Assembly (NCBI GenBank): GCA_944382835.1
Contig: CALWNP010000006.1
Coordinates: 1 to 64,000, forward strand
DNA length: 64,000 bases
Direction: 5' to 3'
Source: an uncultured Gemmiger sp.
Lineage (GTDB): Bacteria; Bacillota; Clostridia; Oscillospirales; Ruminococcaceae
In this document: in pieces, positions 28,397-37,804 of the stretch
How positions within the stretch are numbered: position 1 is the stretch's first letter
Layout of the letters: each line of letters starts with the position of its first letter
The notes under the pieces: generated by a model
What the model was told of the DNA's origin: nothing
The model's database searches: none
What the model saw: the letters and a program-made list of their open reading frames with translations, nothing else
Translations under genes and position numbers: made by a program

Positions 28397-30295
28397 ATGC
28401 CCCGTATTTCATTCAAATCCGCTTGTCAGATCTGGTACCGGACGCCGCCGCCACTGCAATGGTTGTTGGGCGGTGTGCTGCTGCTGGCAGTTATTCTGGC
28501 CGGTGGCGTCATCACCGCTTACGGCGGAATGCTGCTGGTGGTCCTGCTTTGGGCGCTGTGCATGGGTGGCCTGGTGATTTTGCTGGGACTGGCCTGGAGA
28601 TTGAATTTTCCCGACCAGTCGCCCATCCAGGACCGCAGCTTTTTTCGCAGTTTTCTGTTGGGGGCGGTTGTCGGTGTGGCGGTGATCACAACGCTGGTCT
28701 ACTACCGCCAGACGGTTTATGCCGAGGACGCCATCAACTATTATGCCAAACAGACGCTGCTCTTTGGCAGTTTCTCTACCAGCGGTTTTTATGGGGTTCA
28801 TGTTCTGGCGGAAAACCTCCTCACCGCCGATTACAAGATGTTCATGAACCTCCTGATCAGCGTGCCCTATCTTTTTACCACACGGACCATCAATGCTTTT
28901 ATGGTCTGCTACGCTTTGACCTGTTTTGTCCCCACCTGGTTTTCCATGCTGATGGTGGCAAAAAAGATCCGCTGCGGGTACCCGGGAAAGGGAACGGCGG
29001 GATATTACCTCGCCTGCATGGCGGCCATGGTGCTCTGGCCTATGTTTCTCTGGCCGGCAACTCATGGCATGCCGGATGCCTTTGGTCTGAGCTTTGTGGC
29101 GATCATCCTTCTGCTCTGCGCCGATTTTCGGTTTGAAACGCTGCCCCCGGCCCGGTTGGCGGGGCTCTTTGCGGCCACCTTTGCCCTGATTCTGACCAGA
29201 CGCTGGTACATGTTCTGGATTGTGGCCTTCTATCTGCTGTATGTCCTGGCCCTTCTGGGATCGGCTGTCCGGCGCGGACGGTTTGGCCGGGTGCTGCGCA
29301 ACCTGCTCCTCTTTGGCGTACCCTCGATGGTCTGCATCCTGGTGGTGCTGTTGCCCACCTTCCGCACCATTCTGACCACCGACTATGCCGATATCTACGG
29401 CAGCTACTACGGCGGCGGATTCTGGAACAACTGCCTAGGGCAGTGGAAGACCCAAGGCGCAATCTGGTTGCTGCTTTGCCTGGCTGGCCTTCTCCTGGCG
29501 CTATGGCAGAAAAAGACGCGGGGAGCGGCGATGGTGGTGGCCGGAAGCTCACTGGTGGCGATGGTTCTGTTTACCCGTACCCAATCCCTGGGCGATCACC
29601 AGAGTCTGATTCTGGCCCCCGCGTATCTGGGCGCTTTGTTCTGTCTACTGGCCTGGTGCGCGTCACGGCCTCGAGCGGTGCTGTCGCGGGCCGGGGTGGG
29701 GCTGATTTCGGCGTTCTTCCTTATCAACTGCGCCAACGCCCTTCGCCTGCCGGGCAAGACGGTGGAAACGCCTCTTCTCAGCGGGGAAAGCCTGGATCTG
29801 ACCCGGCGCACCGATCTGGTCCAGATGCGGGCGGTGACGGACTTTGTGCTTGACAACTGTTCCACCGAGGAGACCGTCTACATTAATATGGATTCCGACG
29901 GATACAGCGGCAGCACCTTTGCCTTCAGCGATCCGGCCCATCCCGAACTGCAAAGCATGATTCTGTGGGAAAACAGTGTGCCTTCCACCCATGGTTTCCC
30001 CACCGGCATCTGGAGCTCCAGGTATGTGATGGTGACCGATAAGCTGGAGGAAGGGGGCCTGGTGGGCGGTGTGAATACCGCACTGCGCACCGATACCCCA
30101 TCTGCATCCCATTACCGTTATGTGACCGAATTTCCTTTGCAAAACGGCATTACCCTCTATTGCTATGAGCGGATTTCGCCTCCCGATGAGGCGGAGGCCG
30201 AATACTTCAAGTCTCTCTTTGCCGAGTACGATGCCCGCTGGCCGGCATTGTACAGCCAGCGGATCGATGCCTACCTGGCAGAAACGCAAGGATAA
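28397..30295 (+). CDS. Large polytopic membrane protein of unknown function
   Basis: 632-residue protein with roughly ten hydrophobic segments in residues 20-460, and a soluble C-terminal domain of about 150 residues. Features: GGVLLLAVILAGGVITAYGGMLL at the N-terminus, YAEDAINYYAKQTLLFGSFS between helices. The overall plan recalls glycosyltransferase/dolichyl-phosphate-mannosyl-type GT-C membrane enzymes, but I see no decisive motif. A TTG 6 bp upstream is an alternative start; the ATG follows AGGAAATTGTTT. No adjacent partner. It ends at a strong terminator. Confidence 0.6.
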   Translation: MPRISFKSACQIWYRTPPPLQWLLGGVLLLAVILAGGVITAYGGMLLVVLLWALCMGGLVILLGLAWRLNFPDQSPIQDRSFFRSFLLGAVVGVAVITTLVYYRQTVYAEDAINYYAKQTLLFGSFSTSGFYGVHVLAENLLTADYKMFMNLLISVPYLFTTRTINAFMVCYALTCFVPTWFSMLMVAKKIRCGYPGKGTAGYYLACMAAMVLWPMFLWPATHGMPDAFGLSFVAIILLLCADFRFETLPPARLAGLFAATFALILTRRWYMFWIVAFYLLYVLALLGSAVRRGRFGRVLRNLLLFGVPSMVCILVVLLPTFRTILTTDYADIYGSYYGGGFWNNCLGQWKTQGAIWLLLCLAGLLLALWQKKTRGAAMVVAGSSLVAMVLFTRTQSLGDHQSLILAPAYLGALFCLLAWCASRPRAVLSRAGVGLISAFFLINCANALRLPGKTVETPLLSGESLDLTRRTDLVQMRAVTDFVLDNCSTEETVYINMDSDGYSGSTFAFSDPAHPELQSMILWENSVPSTHGFPTGIWSSRYVMVTDKLEEGGLVGGVNTALRTDTPSASHYRYVTEFPLQNGITLYCYERISPPDEAEAEYFKSLFAEYDARWPALYSQRIDAYLAETQG

Positions 30296-30306
30296 ATAGG
30301 AAAAAC

Positions 30307-30350
30307 AAAACACCTTGACGGCATTTTGTGCTGTCAAGGTGTTTTACTTG
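30307..30350. terminator. Bidirectional terminator
   Basis: AAAACACCTTGAC (30307-30319) pairs with GTCAAGGTGTTTT (30333-30345) around a short loop, between the convergent membrane-protein and MoxR-type genes. Confidence 0.85.
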
Positions 30351-30372
30351 TCAGGAAGATTCATCGAGTAAT

Positions 30373-31917
30373 TCAGAAGGCGCGGCTGCCCTCGCTCTGG
30401 CGCAGATCGTCCCGCTCCAGTTCCGCCAGAAGATCATCCTGTCCGGCCTGAAGCAGCAGACGCTTGCTGTATGTGTCAAACCGCTCGCACTCATTGTCGG
30501 CCAGGAAAGCGGCGGAATCCGGTCCCAGGGCCAGCTCGTTGACGAAGACAACCATCTCCTGCCCGTCGGCAAAGGCGCGCTCCATAAAGTCGAAGGCGTA
30601 TTCCAGGGCATCGCTGGCGGCGGAAACCGCCTCTTCCCGCTTGCGGACCTCCTGGTTGAAGCCGCTGCGCACCGCATCAAAGGCCTCGGCTGTGGTGTGG
30701 TAAGATTCCACCGCACCAGCCCAGCTTCGCAGCAGGGATGCCGTGCGGGTGTAGGCGGCAATCTCGTCCGGGGTAAAGCGACCGGCCTTTTTGCCGTCGC
30801 TCAGCCGTTCCTCGTACTCGGCCACCTGGGCAGCGATGAGGGCGGCGGGATCGGTGTTGCTGTCGGCTTCGGCGTCATTCAGGGCACGCTTATAGCTGCG
30901 CAGCTGCTGGTAGCAGGCATCGGTCACGGCGTCGGCCGCCCGGGCCTGGGCAAAACGGGTGTTGAGCCCGGCCAGCAGCAGGCTTACCAGACTGATCCGC
31001 TCGTCAAAGGCGGCATTCATGGCCCGCTCCAGCACCTTGTCAAAGGGTTTTCCGGTGAGGATGTCCTCCACACCGTAGTCCTCCCGGTATTTCTTGTAGA
31101 GCACCCAGTAGGCAGCGAAATCCCGGGCAATCTCGGGGTGGCGCAGATACTGGGCAATCAGGGCCTCATCCACCGGCAGATTCAGCTTGCTGCAGGTTTG
31201 CAGCATGGCGGAGAGATCCTCCCATCCGCGGGCAGTGACGAAAAGGGGCCCATCCACATCGTTTTCGATCTTGTAAAAATGCTGCGGGCGCAGTTCCAGA
31301 TAGGCGGTGACCGCTGGATGCAGCCGGTGTGCCCGGGCATATTCCTGCCAGACTGCGAGATTGGGTTCAATGTCAATCCGCCGGACCCGGTCCAGGGTAA
31401 CCAGGTCAAAGTCCCGCACACTCTTGTTGTATTCCGGCGGGTTGCCGGCGGCCACAATGACCCATCCCTCGGGAACGGCCTGGTTGCCGAAGGTCTTGCA
31501 CTGCAGGAACTGCAGCATGGTGGGGGCCAGCGTTTCCGAGACGCAGTTGATCTCGTCAATGAAGAGAATCCCGTTGGAAAGCCCGGTGATCTCCATCTTG
31601 TCATAGACGCTGGCGATGATCTCCGACATGGTGTACTCGGTGACACTGCGGTCGGTGCCGCCGAACTTGCGGTGCCGGATGAAGGGTAGCCCTACCGCGC
31701 TTTGCCGGGTATGGTGGGTGATGGTATAGGCCACCAGTGCAATGCCGCAGTCCCGGGCAATCTGCTCCATGATCTGGGTTTTGCCCACGCCCGGAGGGCC
31801 CATCAACAGAATGGGACGCTGCCGGATGGGCGGGATCAGGGGAATTCCGGCATCATTGGTGGCCAGATAAGCCTTGACGGTATTCTCGATTTCCTGTTTG
31901 GCACGTTTGATGTCCAT
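30373..31917 (-). CDS. MoxR-type AAA ATPase
   Basis: 514-residue AAA+ ATPase: Walker A LLMGPPGVGKTQI near residue 43, Walker B ILFIDEINCV, sensor VIVAAGNPPEYN, and Arg-rich RRIDIEPN. The second half (after about residue 300) is helical and specific to this family. MoxR ATPases remodel substrates together with VWA-domain proteins, and the upstream gene here is one. I chose the ATG at 31917; the GTG at 31929 abuts the SD. It is the last gene of the LRR-VWA-MoxR operon. Confidence 0.85.
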   Translation of the reverse strand: MDIKRAKQEIENTVKAYLATNDAGIPLIPPIRQRPILLMGPPGVGKTQIMEQIARDCGIALVAYTITHHTRQSAVGLPFIRHRKFGGTDRSVTEYTMSEIIASVYDKMEITGLSNGILFIDEINCVSETLAPTMLQFLQCKTFGNQAVPEGWVIVAAGNPPEYNKSVRDFDLVTLDRVRRIDIEPNLAVWQEYARAHRLHPAVTAYLELRPQHFYKIENDVDGPLFVTARGWEDLSAMLQTCSKLNLPVDEALIAQYLRHPEIARDFAAYWVLYKKYREDYGVEDILTGKPFDKVLERAMNAAFDERISLVSLLLAGLNTRFAQARAADAVTDACYQQLRSYKRALNDAEADSNTDPAALIAAQVAEYEERLSDGKKAGRFTPDEIAAYTRTASLLRSWAGAVESYHTTAEAFDAVRSGFNQEVRKREEAVSAASDALEYAFDFMERAFADGQEMVVFVNELALGPDSAAFLADNECERFDTYSKRLLLQAGQDDLLAELERDDLRQSEGSRAF

Positions 31918-31941
31918 GGTCTTGCGCACTCCTCGCTGTTA

Positions 31942-33318
31942 TTACAATTCCGGCAAATCCTCTGCCGCGTATTCCTGCCAGTCAATGTCCGGCAGCGCCG
32001 TCTGCGGGGCGGGGGCGGACAAAAACTCGTCGGGGGAAAGAACCAACCGCATGGCCCAAGGGGGTACTTCGGGGGGCAGGGTGCCGTTCTCCAAAAAGAG
32101 AAAAGCGACCTCATAGGCGGGACGTTTGGCGGGATAGATTCCCTTGCCGTCGGTAAAGTAAAGCACCCCCTGCAGATCCCGCAGGGTACCGTCCCGCCGC
32201 AGTTCCTCGATCCGTTCAAAGGCGGGACGAAAATCGGTTCCGCCGCCTCCCACCAGCTGCAAGGCGGCGGCGTAGCGGTCCAGTGCTTCCAGATCGGTCA
32301 GCACCGACACATCCCGCACTGCGTCATCACATTGCATGACCAGCACATTGCAGTGGGAGAAAAAGCTGTCTCCGGTTTTGAGCAGGGAAAAGGTTTCCTT
32401 CAAAAAGCTCTTGACCAGTTCCCCGGCGGTGGATTCACTGGTGTCCAGCACAATCACAAAATCCCGGATCTTTTTGCTCTCCCGGCTTTCCAGCGGCTCG
32501 ATCAGCGGCATGTTGCCATAGGTACTTAACCCGTAAGTATAGTACCCCAGATCAAACTCGTCAAGATCCAGGCGGGGTTCCTCCCGCAGCACCGCAAACC
32601 GGCGGAGAAAATCCTTGTACAACCGCCGGCTGTGTGCCGCTTCCACCTGTGCCTGCAGCGCCTGGGCTCCGGCACTTTCCCCGGCCTGGCGCCCGGCCTG
32701 CTGCATCGAGAGCTGGGTCTCCCGGCCCAGCTGTTCCCACTGCCGGCCCATCATCTGGGCGGCGGGGGACTGGGGATCGGCGGGCCAAAGACGGTGGCTG
32801 TCACAGTAAAACTCCCGCTGAAGCTTTTGCAGGGTTGCGGCGTCGTACCCCGTCAGAATCCGGCAGATGGGGCTGGCAGCCATCAGGATACCGGTATCCC
32901 GGAGCTTCTGATAGGTCTGCTGGCGAAGCCACCCCACCGGGCGGGAAAGGGAAGGAATGCCCAGGTGGTCCAGCACATACTCGGCAGCAATGTCGCTGGC
33001 CAGGTTCCACAGGCCGGTATCCCGCCCGGCCCGCAGCCAGGGGTGACGGAAGATGCAGTGAAACAAACTGTGCAGATAAGCCCGGGAGAGGTAAGCACGG
33101 TTGGTGCGATAGATCCGCAATACCCAGGCAGGTGGGTAACACAGCCGGGCACCATCAGTCGCCAGGGTGGGCAGCGTTTCCATGGGAGTGGGGGCGAGCG
33201 CACCCAGTGCCGCGTTGAGATAACGCAGGTCCAGGTACAGCTGGCTGCGGATCAGGGTCATGGCTTTGGCCGCCATGGTTTGTTCCCATTCGGCCTGGGT
33301 CTCAAGATGCTTGGCCAT
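31942..33318 (-). CDS. VWA-like/putative metallopeptidase domain protein (DUF2201 type)
   Basis: 458 residues. The N-terminal half has HSLFHCIFRH, a HxxxH-type segment found in the putative metallopeptidase domain of this family. The C-terminal half has a VWA-like fold with metal-site motifs DTSES and GGGGTDFRPAFERI and DGKG. It precedes the MoxR ATPase by 24 bp. Ribosome-binding site AAAGGAG. The pair is a typical MoxR/VWA combination, whose substrate is unknown; I cannot tell whether the peptidase-like site is active. Confidence 0.82.
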   Translation of the reverse strand: MAKHLETQAEWEQTMAAKAMTLIRSQLYLDLRYLNAALGALAPTPMETLPTLATDGARLCYPPAWVLRIYRTNRAYLSRAYLHSLFHCIFRHPWLRAGRDTGLWNLASDIAAEYVLDHLGIPSLSRPVGWLRQQTYQKLRDTGILMAASPICRILTGYDAATLQKLQREFYCDSHRLWPADPQSPAAQMMGRQWEQLGRETQLSMQQAGRQAGESAGAQALQAQVEAAHSRRLYKDFLRRFAVLREEPRLDLDEFDLGYYTYGLSTYGNMPLIEPLESRESKKIRDFVIVLDTSESTAGELVKSFLKETFSLLKTGDSFFSHCNVLVMQCDDAVRDVSVLTDLEALDRYAAALQLVGGGGTDFRPAFERIEELRRDGTLRDLQGVLYFTDGKGIYPAKRPAYEVAFLFLENGTLPPEVPPWAMRLVLSPDEFLSAPAPQTALPDIDWQEYAAEDLPEL

Positions 33319-33338
33319 CGGGGAAAAGCTCCTTTCGG

Positions 33339-34286
33339 TTACAGATCATCAAAGGTGTAGGTCTTTTTCTGCCGGTGGGTATGGGGACCGGCTTCCAGCA
33401 GCAGGGCGGCACCTTCGCTCCAGCCAAGGCGGCCGCACTGCACCGCCGCATCCCGGCGAGTGGTCTCGTCCAAAAGTCCTTCCCGGCCCAGCAGACGCAG
33501 GACGGTGGCGTCCCGGCCATCCAGGGCAAGCGCGGCGGCATCGGCCGGGTGGCTGCTCAGGTAGGCACGGTAACGCTGCGCGGCCTCGTCCGACAAAGCG
33601 TAGGGAAAAAGCAGACGGCCAAAGGCAATGCGGCACAGGCTGCGCACCGATTCACTCACGCAGGCCTGGTCGAACGCAGCGTCGTATTCGTCAAAGGCAA
33701 GAACGCCGCCGTCAAAACACTGGCGGTAACGGTAGCCCTCCCCCTCAATGCTGTGATTGAAGATATGGGCGGGGGTGTTCTCGTCCAGATACTCAAAGTA
33801 TTCGGGATAGAAAAGCTGGGCCCGGATGGCGCCGTTTTCCACGAAAGCGACGCCGATGTCCGCACTGATTGCCCCCAGAAGCTTTTTAAGCCCGGTGGGA
33901 GCATCGGGGGTGCTGTGAAGATACAGCCATTCCAGCGACCGGCAGTTGGTAAACAGATCACTGCCCAGGTCGGAAACATCAGGGCCCAGATGCAGGGCTT
34001 TGAGCTTGCGGCAGTTGTAGAAGGCGGCACTGTACAGTACCCGCACCGAGTCCGGCAGGGTGATCTCGGTGACAAAATCGCCACAGATGGGGTGCTGGGG
34101 ACCCTGGGCAGGCCAGCGCAGACCGCCGGCGGGTTCCCGGGCCGAGAAGCAGTAGGGCCCGATTTCGACCACCGGCAGACCGTTGATCTGCCCGGGCAGC
34201 TGCGGGCAGGGCGAGTCCCCGAAGACCCGCAGAACCCTTGCTCCGCCCGGGCAGGGCTCATAAAGAAAACCAAGTGATGTGTCCAA
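33339..34286 (-). CDS. Leucine-rich repeat (BspA/LRR_5-like) protein
   Basis: 315-residue protein with LRR_5-type repeats (TEITLPDSVRVLYSAAFYNC, and KALHLGPDVSDLGSDLF) around residues 65-130, then an unidentified alpha-rich C-terminal part. No signal peptide, so it is probably cytoplasmic. Its start is a TTG with GGGGG at 7 bp, which is the only credible start in this region. It stands first in a three-gene operon with a VWA protein and a MoxR ATPase, 20 bp apart, so it may be an adaptor for that pair. Confidence 0.7.
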   Translation of the reverse strand: MDTSLGFLYEPCPGGARVLRVFGDSPCPQLPGQINGLPVVEIGPYCFSAREPAGGLRWPAQGPQHPICGDFVTEITLPDSVRVLYSAAFYNCRKLKALHLGPDVSDLGSDLFTNCRSLEWLYLHSTPDAPTGLKKLLGAISADIGVAFVENGAIRAQLFYPEYFEYLDENTPAHIFNHSIEGEGYRYRQCFDGGVLAFDEYDAAFDQACVSESVRSLCRIAFGRLLFPYALSDEAAQRYRAYLSSHPADAAALALDGRDATVLRLLGREGLLDETTRRDAAVQCGRLGWSEGAALLLEAGPHTHRQKKTYTFDDL

Positions 34287-34448
34287 AGTACATCCCCCTT
34301 TACAATATCCTGATTATAGCATAAAATGGGAAAGCGACCAAGAGTGAAGAAAAGAAAGAGGCGGGGTGCGGCACCGTTCTCAGCGGCAATCTTCCTCATC
34401 GGGATCGGATTGGAAACGGTAAGGAGCATTTGTTTTTCAGGAGGAATC

Positions 34449-35828
34449 ATGCGTACATCCATCAGTCAGAATGACATTTTAGCTGGAAGCATTCCGCGGC
34501 AGTTGTTTCTGTTCTTTCTGCCCATCTGGTTCGGAACGCTGTTCCAACAGCTGTACAACACGGTGGATACCCTGGTGGTGGGCAATTTTGTGGGAACCCA
34601 GGCACTGGCGGCCGTGGGTGCCACCAGTGCCTTTGTACAGCTGCTGGTCGGTATTTTCGTGGGGCTGTGCAGCGGCGCCGGCGTCGTGATCTCCCAGAGT
34701 TATGGCGGGGGAGACAATGCGGCGGTGGACCGTGCGGTGCACACCGCCCTGACGCTGGCCTTTGTGGGTGGTGCAGCGCTGACGGTAATCGGGCTGCTGT
34801 CCAGCCGTCTGGTGCTGGTTCTGATGCAGACTCCGGCCGAAATTTTGGATACTGCCACCCTCTATCTGCGCATCTACTTTTTGGGGATGGTGCCCCAGAT
34901 GGTGTACAACATGGGCACCAACATTCTGCGCGCTGTGGGGGACAGCAAGCGCCCCCTGTACTTCCTGATCATTGCCTCGCTGGTCAATATTGTCCTGGAT
35001 CTGCTGCTGGTGGCGGTGATCCCCTGGGGCGTTGTGGGTGCTGCGCTGGCCACTATCATCAGCCAGGTGGTCAGTGCGGTGCTGATTCTGCGCTGCCTGG
35101 CAGGCTCTCAGGGCATGCCCTGGCATCTGCAACACACCCGGATGGGTCTGGAGCCCGAAACGCTGAAGCAGATCTGCCGCATCGGTCTTCCCAGCGCCGC
35201 ACAGAGCGCGCTGTACAGCATCAGCAACATTGTAATCCAGAGCTCCATCAACGGCTTTGGCACCACGGCAGTGGCGGCCTGGAGCGTCTACGGCAAGATC
35301 GACTTCCTGTTCTGGATGACGGTCAACTCCTTTGGTCTGTCCATCACCACCTTTGCCGGGCAGAACTTTGGTGCGCGGCAGTATGACCGGGTGCGCAAAG
35401 GTGCCAAGGTCTGTCTTGGCATGACGGCCATCGCCACCATCTCCATCAGCGTGATCCTCTATCCCTTGGCGGGAACCCTGTTCCGTCTGTTCAGTCAGGA
35501 CAGTGCGGTGGTAGCACTGGGCATTGATATGATGCACTTCCTGGTGCCCACCTACATCACCTATATCAGCATTGAGATTTTTGCGGGAACCCTGCGCGGC
35601 TGCGGCGATGTCAAGATTCCCACCCTGATTACAGTGTTTGGCGTCTGTGTGCTGCGGGTACTCTGGCTGATCTGGGCGGTGCCTTTGAACCGGCAGCTTT
35701 GGATGGTGGAGGCCAGCTACCCCATCACCTGGACATTGTCCAGCCTGCTGTTTATCCTCTACTACCTGCGCAGTGGTTGGGCCAAGCGCTGCAAAGCGGC
35801 CCAGCAAGCTGCGATGGCGGGGAAATAA
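34449..35828 (+). CDS. MATE family efflux transporter
   Basis: Na+- or H+-coupled multidrug/toxin exporter of the inner membrane. 459 residues with 12 predicted transmembrane helices in two halves; FQQLYNTVDTLVVGNFVGTQALAAVGATSA and QNFGARQYDRVRKG are characteristic MATE segments. The ATG at 34449 follows CAGGAGGAATC; a longer frame from 34326 has no SD. Substrates cannot be predicted. Divergent from the LRR operon. Confidence 0.93.
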   Translation: MRTSISQNDILAGSIPRQLFLFFLPIWFGTLFQQLYNTVDTLVVGNFVGTQALAAVGATSAFVQLLVGIFVGLCSGAGVVISQSYGGGDNAAVDRAVHTALTLAFVGGAALTVIGLLSSRLVLVLMQTPAEILDTATLYLRIYFLGMVPQMVYNMGTNILRAVGDSKRPLYFLIIASLVNIVLDLLLVAVIPWGVVGAALATIISQVVSAVLILRCLAGSQGMPWHLQHTRMGLEPETLKQICRIGLPSAAQSALYSISNIVIQSSINGFGTTAVAAWSVYGKIDFLFWMTVNSFGLSITTFAGQNFGARQYDRVRKGAKVCLGMTAIATISISVILYPLAGTLFRLFSQDSAVVALGIDMMHFLVPTYITYISIEIFAGTLRGCGDVKIPTLITVFGVCVLRVLWLIWAVPLNRQLWMVEASYPITWTLSSLLFILYYLRSGWAKRCKAAQQAAMAGK

Positions 35829-35879
35829 AATGGCTTGATCCCGCGATCCCGGACCAGGTAGAAAATTGAAGCATGGGCC

Positions 35880-35918
35880 ACAACGCAGAGCAAATTGCAT
35901 GCTCTGCGTTGTTTTTTT
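35880..35918 (+). terminator. Terminator after MATE transporter
   Basis: ACAACGCAGAGCA pairs with TGCTCTGCGTTGT, followed by TTTTTT. Confidence 0.92.
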
Positions 35919-35939
35919 GCGGGAAATAGAAATTCTCAA

Positions 35940-35958
35940 ATACCTATTGACTTGGTAT
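35940..35958 (+). promoter_or_regulatory. Rrf2/IscR-like operator palindrome overlapping the -35 box
   Basis: ATACC-N9-GGTAT is a clean inverted repeat overlapping the -35 element of the cysteine desulfurase promoter. The placement suits repression by an Rrf2-family regulator (IscR or CymR type), but no such regulator gene is in the window, so identity is inference. Confidence 0.55.
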
Positions 35959-35975
35959 GATATTGCCGCTATAAT
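35947..35975 (+). promoter_or_regulatory. Sigma-A promoter of the iron-sulfur operon
   Basis: -35 TTGACT (35947-35952), 17-bp spacer, -10 TATAAT (35970-35975). It drives the cysteine desulfurase and scaffold genes. Confidence 0.85.
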
Positions 35976-36101
35976 AAAACCAACAAAAACAGTAGGGATT
36001 GAACGGCAAACGCCTGACTTCTGATACAGGATGCCTGCCTGCTGTTTCCCGCGGCGACGGCCTGGGCCGTAAACCAACACCGCGGGGGAAGGAGGCTCGT
36101 G

Positions 36102-37289
36102 ATGCAGGTATATGCAGACAACGCAGCGACAACCAAGATGAGCAGCACCGCCGTTCAGGCGATGCTTTATGGAATGGAGAAGGTGTACGGCAATCCCTCC
36201 AGCCTGCACACTGTAGGTCAACAGGCGGCGGAAGCCATGCAGGCAGCACGACAGAAGATTGCCAGCTGCATTGGCGCCACGGCCAATGAAATTACCTTTA
36301 CCTCAGGAGGAAGCGAGGCGGATAACCAGGCCATCCTGTCGGCAGCCGCCATCGGGGCACGAAAGGGAAAAAAGCACATCGTCTCCACGGCTTTTGAACA
36401 CCATGCCGTGCTGCACACCCTGGACCAGCTGAAAAAACAGGGGTATGAAGTGGAATTGCTGCCGGTGGGCCCCATCGGGACGGTGACGGCCCAACAGGTG
36501 GAGGATGCCATCCGGGAGGACACCTGCCTGGTGAGCGTGATGTATGCCAACAATGAGGTTGGCTCCATCCTGCCCATCGGGGAGATCGGTGCGGTCTGCC
36601 GCCGGCATGGGGTACTGTTCCATACCGATGCGGTTCAGGCAGCCGGGCATCTTGCCATCCAGGTGGAGGAGCAGAACATCGACCTGCTTTCTTTGTCGGC
36701 CCACAAGTTCCACGGACCCAAGGGCATCGGGGTACTGTACGCCCGGAAGGGAATCCCGCTGGTTTCCCTGATCCAGGGCGGGGCACAGGAGCGGCACAAG
36801 CGGGCTGGCACCGAGAATCTCCCGGCCATCCTGGGCATGGCTGCTGCACTGGAAGAAGCCTGTGACCATCTGGAAGAAAATGCCGCCAAGGTGTCCCGCC
36901 TGCGGGATCAACTGGTGGAAGGGCTCTCCCGGATTCCCCATTCTGCGCTCAACGGTGACCCCGTTCACCGGCTGCCCGGCAATGTCAGCTTCTGCTTTGA
37001 GGGCATCGAAGGGGAGAGCCTGTTGCTCTTGCTGGATTCCAAGGGAATCTGCGCTTCGTCGGGTTCTGCCTGCACATCCGGTTCACTGGACCCCAGCCAT
37101 GTGCTGCTGGCCCTGGGACGCCCCCACGAAGTGGCCCACGGATCGCTGCGGCTCTCGCTCTGCGCCGAGAACACCGAGGCGGAAGTGGAGTATCTGCTGA
37201 AGGAAATCCCCGCGGTGGTGGAGTATCTGCGCTCCATCTCCCCCATGTGGAAGGATCTGGTGCGGGGAAAGCGCCAGTTTGTCTTGTAA
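36102..37289 (+). CDS. iscS: Cysteine desulfurase (IscS/NifS type)
   Basis: PLP enzyme taking sulfur from cysteine for Fe-S cluster and thio-modification. 395 residues: YADNAATT at the N-terminus, the PLP Lys in LSAHKFHGPKG, and a mobile persulfide loop SSGSACTSGS with the catalytic Cys. Aminotransferase class V fold. It is followed 13 bp later by an IscU-type scaffold, so the pair is an ISC-like module. The GTG one codon earlier is an alternative start. Promoter has an Rrf2-like operator. Confidence 0.95.
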   Translation: MQVYADNAATTKMSSTAVQAMLYGMEKVYGNPSSLHTVGQQAAEAMQAARQKIASCIGATANEITFTSGGSEADNQAILSAAAIGARKGKKHIVSTAFEHHAVLHTLDQLKKQGYEVELLPVGPIGTVTAQQVEDAIREDTCLVSVMYANNEVGSILPIGEIGAVCRRHGVLFHTDAVQAAGHLAIQVEEQNIDLLSLSAHKFHGPKGIGVLYARKGIPLVSLIQGGAQERHKRAGTENLPAILGMAAALEEACDHLEENAAKVSRLRDQLVEGLSRIPHSALNGDPVHRLPGNVSFCFEGIEGESLLLLLDSKGICASSGSACTSGSLDPSHVLLALGRPHEVAHGSLRLSLCAENTEAEVEYLLKEIPAVVEYLRSISPMWKDLVRGKRQFVL

Positions 37290-37302
37290 AGGAGGAATAT
37301 CA

Positions 37303-37737
37303 ATGGCTTTGTATACCGAAACGGTCATGGACCATTTTATGCACCCGCGGAATGTGGGAGAGATTGAAAATGCCGACGGCATCGGAGAGGTGGGCAACGC
37401 CAAGTGCGGCGACATCATGAAGATCTATCTCAAGATCCAGGATGATGTCATCCAGGATGCCAAGTTTGAGACCTTCGGCTGCGGCAGTGCCATTGCCTCC
37501 AGTTCGATGGCCACCGAGATGATCAAGGGCAAACGGCTGGAAGATGCCATGGCCATCACCAACAAGCAGGTGGTGGAGGCTCTGGGCGGGCTGCCCACCC
37601 ACAAGATTCACTGTTCGGTGCTGGCCGAGGAGGCGATCAAATCCGCTGTGAAGGATTATTACGACCGCCGCGGCATTGCCTATGATGCCAAACAGTTCCC
37701 CGACTGCGAGAACTGTGAAGGATGCCGGATGGTGTAA
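37303..37737 (+). CDS. iscU: Iron-sulfur cluster assembly scaffold (IscU/NifU N-terminal type)
   Basis: 144-residue scaffold. The three cluster Cys are in GNAKCGD, FGCGSAIAS and HCSVLAEEA, with Asp after the first. The C-terminus has extra cysteines (CENCEGC), which are common in NifU-like proteins of Clostridia. GGAGGAATATCA precedes the ATG; an earlier in-frame start inside iscS is not credible. Works with the upstream desulfurase. Confidence 0.95.
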   Translation: MALYTETVMDHFMHPRNVGEIENADGIGEVGNAKCGDIMKIYLKIQDDVIQDAKFETFGCGSAIASSSMATEMIKGKRLEDAMAITNKQVVEALGGLPTHKIHCSVLAEEAIKSAVKDYYDRRGIAYDAKQFPDCENCEGCRMV

Positions 37738-37751
37738 AACTTACAGAGAAC

Positions 37752-37793
37752 AAAAAAGGCTGCCGTGTGATGAAGTTCACACGGCAACCTTTT
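37752..37793. terminator. Bidirectional terminator between iscU and glnS
   Basis: AAAAGGCTGCCGTGTGA pairs with TCACACGGCAACCTTTT around a short loop, between the convergent scaffold and glutaminyl-tRNA synthetase genes. Confidence 0.88.
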
Positions 37794-37804
37794 GCTGCGA
37801 TGAA

